Source of the DNA: Superficieibacter sp. HKU1
GTDB lineage: Bacteria; Pseudomonadota; Gammaproteobacteria; Enterobacterales; Enterobacteriaceae
Assembly: GCF_029319185.1 (NCBI RefSeq)
Contig: NZ_CP119754.1
Location: 3,906,001-3,970,000, forward strand
Reading direction: 5' to 3'
DNA length: 64,000 nt
Shown here: one piece after another, positions 61,256 through 64,000 of the stretch
How positions within the stretch are numbered: position 1 is the first letter of the stretch
Layout of the letters: the number at the start of each line of letters is the position of its first letter
Program-made: the position numbers and the translations under genes
Notes under the pieces: model-generated
The model's input: only the letters and a program-made list of their open reading frames with translations
Told to the model about the DNA's origin: nothing
Database searches by the model: none

Positions 61256-62011
61256 ATGCAGAAAAAAATCTTACTGGTCGGTGAATCCTGGACCAGCACG
61301 TCAACGCACGTTAAAGGCTTCGACCAGTTTGCCACCGCCACCTGGCACACCGGCGCAACGGATTTTCTGGCCGCGCTCGCGGACAGTGCCTACGCCATTA
61401 CCTATATGCCCGCCCACGCGGCGGCGACAGACTTTCCGCTGACGCTGGAGGCGCTGCAGCAGTGGGATGCGATTATTCTTTCGGATATTGGCGCCAATAC
61501 GCTGCTGCTGCATCCGGACACCTGGCTGAAAAGCCGCCGAACCGCCAATCGTCTGACGCTGCTGCATGACTACGTGGCCGGCGGCGGCTCGCTGATGATG
61601 ATTGGCGGCTATTATAGCTTCCAGGGGATTAACGGCGGCGCGCGCTATCGCCATACCGCGGTGGAGAAAGTTCTGCCGGTCCGCTGTCTGGCATGGGACG
61701 ATCGCATTGAAACTCCGGAGGGTTGCTATGCCGAAGTGACGGAATCCCACGCTCTGTTCAACGATATTCCGGGCGAATGGCCGTGGCTGCTGGGCTATAA
61801 CGAAGTAGAAATGCATCCGGAAGGCAAACTGCTGGCGACCGTGGCCGGTACTGGTCATCCGCTGCTGGCTATTCGTGAATATCAGCAGGGTCGCTCGCTG
61901 GTGTGGACCAGCGATATGTCGGCTCACTGGCTGCCGGAAGAGTTTGCTCAATGGCCCGGCTACCGCCAGCTGTGGATTAACTGCCTTGACTGGCTGACGG
62001 AACGTCGCTGA
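61256..62011 (+). CDS. Glutamine-amidotransferase-like protein (PF07090-type)
   Basis: 251 residues from the ATG at 61256 (AAAGGAAAG upstream). KKILLVGESWTSTSTHVKGF, AIILSDIGANTLLLHP, VAGGGSLMMIGGYYSFQGI and VWTSDMSAHWLPEEFAQWPG match the putative class I glutamine-amidotransferase-like family. The nucleophile elbow that holds Cys in true amidotransferases reads MIGGYYSFQG, with no Cys, so it is probably not a glutaminase. It overlaps the M20 gene by one base. It may bind or process a ligand of the pathway. Confidence 0.85.
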   Translation: MQKKILLVGESWTSTSTHVKGFDQFATATWHTGATDFLAALADSAYAITYMPAHAAATDFPLTLEALQQWDAIILSDIGANTLLLHPDTWLKSRRTANRLTLLHDYVAGGGSLMMIGGYYSFQGINGGARYRHTAVEKVLPVRCLAWDDRIETPEGCYAEVTESHALFNDIPGEWPWLLGYNEVEMHPEGKLLATVAGTGHPLLAIREYQQGRSLVWTSDMSAHWLPEEFAQWPGYRQLWINCLDWLTERR

Positions 62012-63123
62012 TGGCCGCCACCCTGCAACTGGCCCGGCAACTGCTGGACTTTAATACCATCAACCCGCCGGGCAGCGAAGCAGACTGCATGCGGTTCTTC
62101 GCCGACTGGCTTAACGATCGCGGTTTTGCGGTTTCGCTGTCGTCGTTCGGCGAGGGACGCTGCAATCTTATCGCCAGGCTGCCCGGGGCGAAGACCGGTA
62201 AGCCGCTGGCTTTTACGGGTCATCTGGACACCGTGCCGCTGGGAAATGCCCCGTGGCAGTACGATCCTTTCGGCTCGCAGATCAAAGACGGTCGCCTTTA
62301 TGGACGCGGGTCCAGCGATATGAAAGCGGCGATAGCGGCGTTTGCCGTCGCCTGCGTTCATCAGCGAGAAACGATCCTCGCCGGACGCGGCGCGGTAATG
62401 CTGATTACCGGCGGAGAAGAGACCGGCTGCGATGGCGCACGAGCGCTGATCGCCTCCTCGACGTTGCCTGACGTGGGCGCCCTGATCGTCGGGGAGCCCA
62501 CCGCCAACTATCCGGTGATCGGCCATAAAGGCGCGCTCTGGCTACGCTGCGAAACGCGGGGGAAAACCGCCCACGGCGCGATGCCGGAGCTGGGAATAAA
62601 TGCTATCTATCTCGCGGCGGATGCACTGGGTAAGATCCAGCATTTTTCGCCGGGCGCGGCGCACCCGCTGATGAAGCAGCCCACCCTCAACGTCGGACGC
62701 ATCGAAGGTGGACTCAATATTAATTCCGTGCCGGACCGCACGCGTTTTGATGTCGATATCCGCAGCGCGCCCAATTTACAGCACGCCACTATCCGGCAGC
62801 GCTTGACCACGCTGCTTGGCGAAAGCGTCACGGTTTCCACGCTGGTTGACCTGCCCGCCATGCTGAGCCGGGAGGATCACGCGTGGATTCAGCAGGTTTA
62901 TCAGCGCTGCCAGCCGCTGCACGCTAAGCCGATTGAACCGCGCGTGGTGCCTTACTTTACCGACGCCTCGCTGCTGCTGCCTGCGTTGGGCGATCCGCCC
63001 TGTATTATTCTCGGCCCCGGCGAGCCGTCTATGGCCCATCAAACCGACGAGTACTGCCTGCTCAGCCGGCTGGAGGAGGCTGAGCAGCTATACGAAGACA
63101 TTATTCGCAACTGGGAGATGTAG
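62011..63123 (+). CDS. M20-family amidohydrolase/deacylase (ArgE/DapE type)
   Basis: 370 residues. The zinc ligands of M20 are present: H71 and D73 in FTGHLDTVPLG, D103 in GRGSSDMKAA, E136-E137 in TGGEETGCDG, the Asp/Glu of IVGEPTAN and H in SMAHQTDEYC. Family members hydrolyse N-acyl or peptide amides (ArgE, DapE, aminoacylases). The TAATG-type overlap with the preceding gene places it last in the operon. An amide bond in the substrate would also suit the TenA-like protein. Confidence 0.92.
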   Translation: MAATLQLARQLLDFNTINPPGSEADCMRFFADWLNDRGFAVSLSSFGEGRCNLIARLPGAKTGKPLAFTGHLDTVPLGNAPWQYDPFGSQIKDGRLYGRGSSDMKAAIAAFAVACVHQRETILAGRGAVMLITGGEETGCDGARALIASSTLPDVGALIVGEPTANYPVIGHKGALWLRCETRGKTAHGAMPELGINAIYLAADALGKIQHFSPGAAHPLMKQPTLNVGRIEGGLNINSVPDRTRFDVDIRSAPNLQHATIRQRLTTLLGESVTVSTLVDLPAMLSREDHAWIQQVYQRCQPLHAKPIEPRVVPYFTDASLLLPALGDPPCIILGPGEPSMAHQTDEYCLLSRLEEAEQLYEDIIRNWEM

Positions 63124-63420
63124 CTAAATCAGTAGCTCCCCGGAATTTGGGACAGTCGCAATGAATCCGGTCAGAAGACCGCACCAGGAAAATAATCATT
63201 ATTCATTACCTCATCGCATCTTAATTATTAAACTGAGGATTGATAATTATATTATTGTAAATATCCACTTTCCCATCACACCCCTGAAAAAATAACACCC
63301 CATTACACCAGTAAATAATTACTTTCATTTTTCGTCGTGGAATTTTGACGTCAAAACGTGACAAACATCACATCTATGCCAGGCTTAATAACACCTTTCA
63401 CAACGTTCAAGGAGTAAGCA

Positions 63421-64000
63421 TGTCTGAGCAAACCAAAAAAACCTCTCTCGCCCCGGAATATCCTACTCCTCCCTTTGTAGAGCAGCCGCAGCCCGTACCA
63501 GGCCTGGCCAGTAAGATGATCCCGGTGCCGGATCACGGTGAAACCAGCTATCGCGGCTCTGGCCGTCTGAGCGGGCGTAAGGCGCTGATTACCGGCGGTG
63601 ACTCTGGTATTGGTCGTGCGGTGGCGATTGCCTATGCACGTGAAGGCGCGGATGTAGCCATTAACTATCTGCCGGAAGAAGAGTCTGACGCGGCGGAAGT
63701 GATCAAGCTTATAGAAGCGGAAGGCCGTAAAGCTATCGCCATCCCCGGCGATATCCGCTCGGAAGAATTCTGTGAGAAACTGGTGAAAGAGGCGGTTAAC
63801 CAGCTCGGCGGGCTGGATATCCTGGTTAATAACGCCGGTCGCCAGCAGTTCAACGAATCTATCAAGACGCTGAAAACGGAAGATTTTGACGCGACGTTCA
63901 AAACTAACGTTTATGCGATGTTCTGGATCACCCGCGCCGCGGTGGAACATCTGCCGCACGGTGCCTCGATTATTAATACATCGTCAGTTCAGGCGTATCA
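63421..64000 (+). CDS. yghA: YghA-like short-chain dehydrogenase/reductase (runs off the right edge)
   Basis: 193 residues seen. After an N-terminal extension (TPPFVEQPQPVPGLASKMIP) typical of YghA, the Rossmann motif GGDSGIGRA (about residue 60) and NNAG (about 138) are present; the catalytic region begins at IINTSSVQAY at the edge. The AAGGAG box supports the ATG at 63421. YghA is an NAD(P)-dependent oxidoreductase of the SDR family, near the pheV region in E. coli, and so probably marks the conserved chromosomal flank. The 297-bp upstream gap is AT-rich and should hold its promoter. Confidence 0.9.

Overview
The window looks like a chromosomal integration hot spot of an enterobacterium (family Enterobacteriaceae; the genus cannot be fixed from the sequence). 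Support comes from the 3' end of a tRNA-Phe gene used as an attachment site, a YghA-like gene at the right edge, enterobacterial Rhs and H-repeat DNA, and a moderately GC-rich backbone interrupted by AT-rich cargo genes.

Region 1 (1-9230, all minus strand) is the replication/partition end of an SPI-7/PAPI-1/PFGI-1-type integrative and conjugative element (ICE). From right to left it carries parA, dnaB-like helicase, parB, DUF2786, DUF2857, a small hypothetical gene, an STY4528-like replication gene, a PFL_4669-family gene, a lipoprotein and the start of topB, which runs off the left edge. Seven 36-bp palindromic iteron-like repeats (2135-2370) and a second set of palindromes inside the STY4528-like gene (2790-2995) suggest an origin or centromere.

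Region 2 (9289-49564) is a second island, joined to the ICE and bounded by partial copies of the tRNA-Phe 3' end (9289-9340 and 49547-49564), with a decayed integrase just inside its left end. It encodes a complete type VI secretion system. A minus-strand operon runs tssB-C-E-F-G-fha-J-K-L-H-vasI-A-M-vasL, in the gene order of the Vibrio cholerae VAS cluster. It continues into a second hcp, a putative effector and a tiny membrane protein that is probably its immunity partner. The divergent plus-strand arm carries hcp, vgrG, a VgrG-linked cargo toxin interrupted at an A9 tract, a DUF2169 adaptor, an Rhs protein with a deaminase-like toxin tip and its immunity gene. It is followed by Rhs/H-repeat scars, a second Rhs gene broken by a 2.5-kb deletion but keeping a different toxin tip and immunity gene, a pore-former-like effector with a multi-spanning membrane partner, and an unrecognised last gene.

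Region 3 (49949-53300) is a small accessory stretch: a Tat-exported Yellow/MRJP-like protein, a truncated alcohol dehydrogenase translationally coupled to a VOC-family protein, a divergent LysR regulator and a gene fragment.

Region 4 (53304-63123) is a catabolic locus: TenA-like and BtpA/SgcQ-like genes on the minus strand, a PfkB kinase, a ribose-type periplasmic binding protein, a LacI regulator, and an operon of ABC ATPase, permease, phosphotriesterase-like hydrolase, glutamine-amidotransferase-like protein and M20 amidohydrolase. Two perfect GTAAACCGGTTTAC palindromes lie between lacI and the transport operon. The substrate is unknown; a glycosylated or ribosylated amide-like compound is a reasonable guess. 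The window ends inside a YghA-like short-chain dehydrogenase gene (63421 onward).
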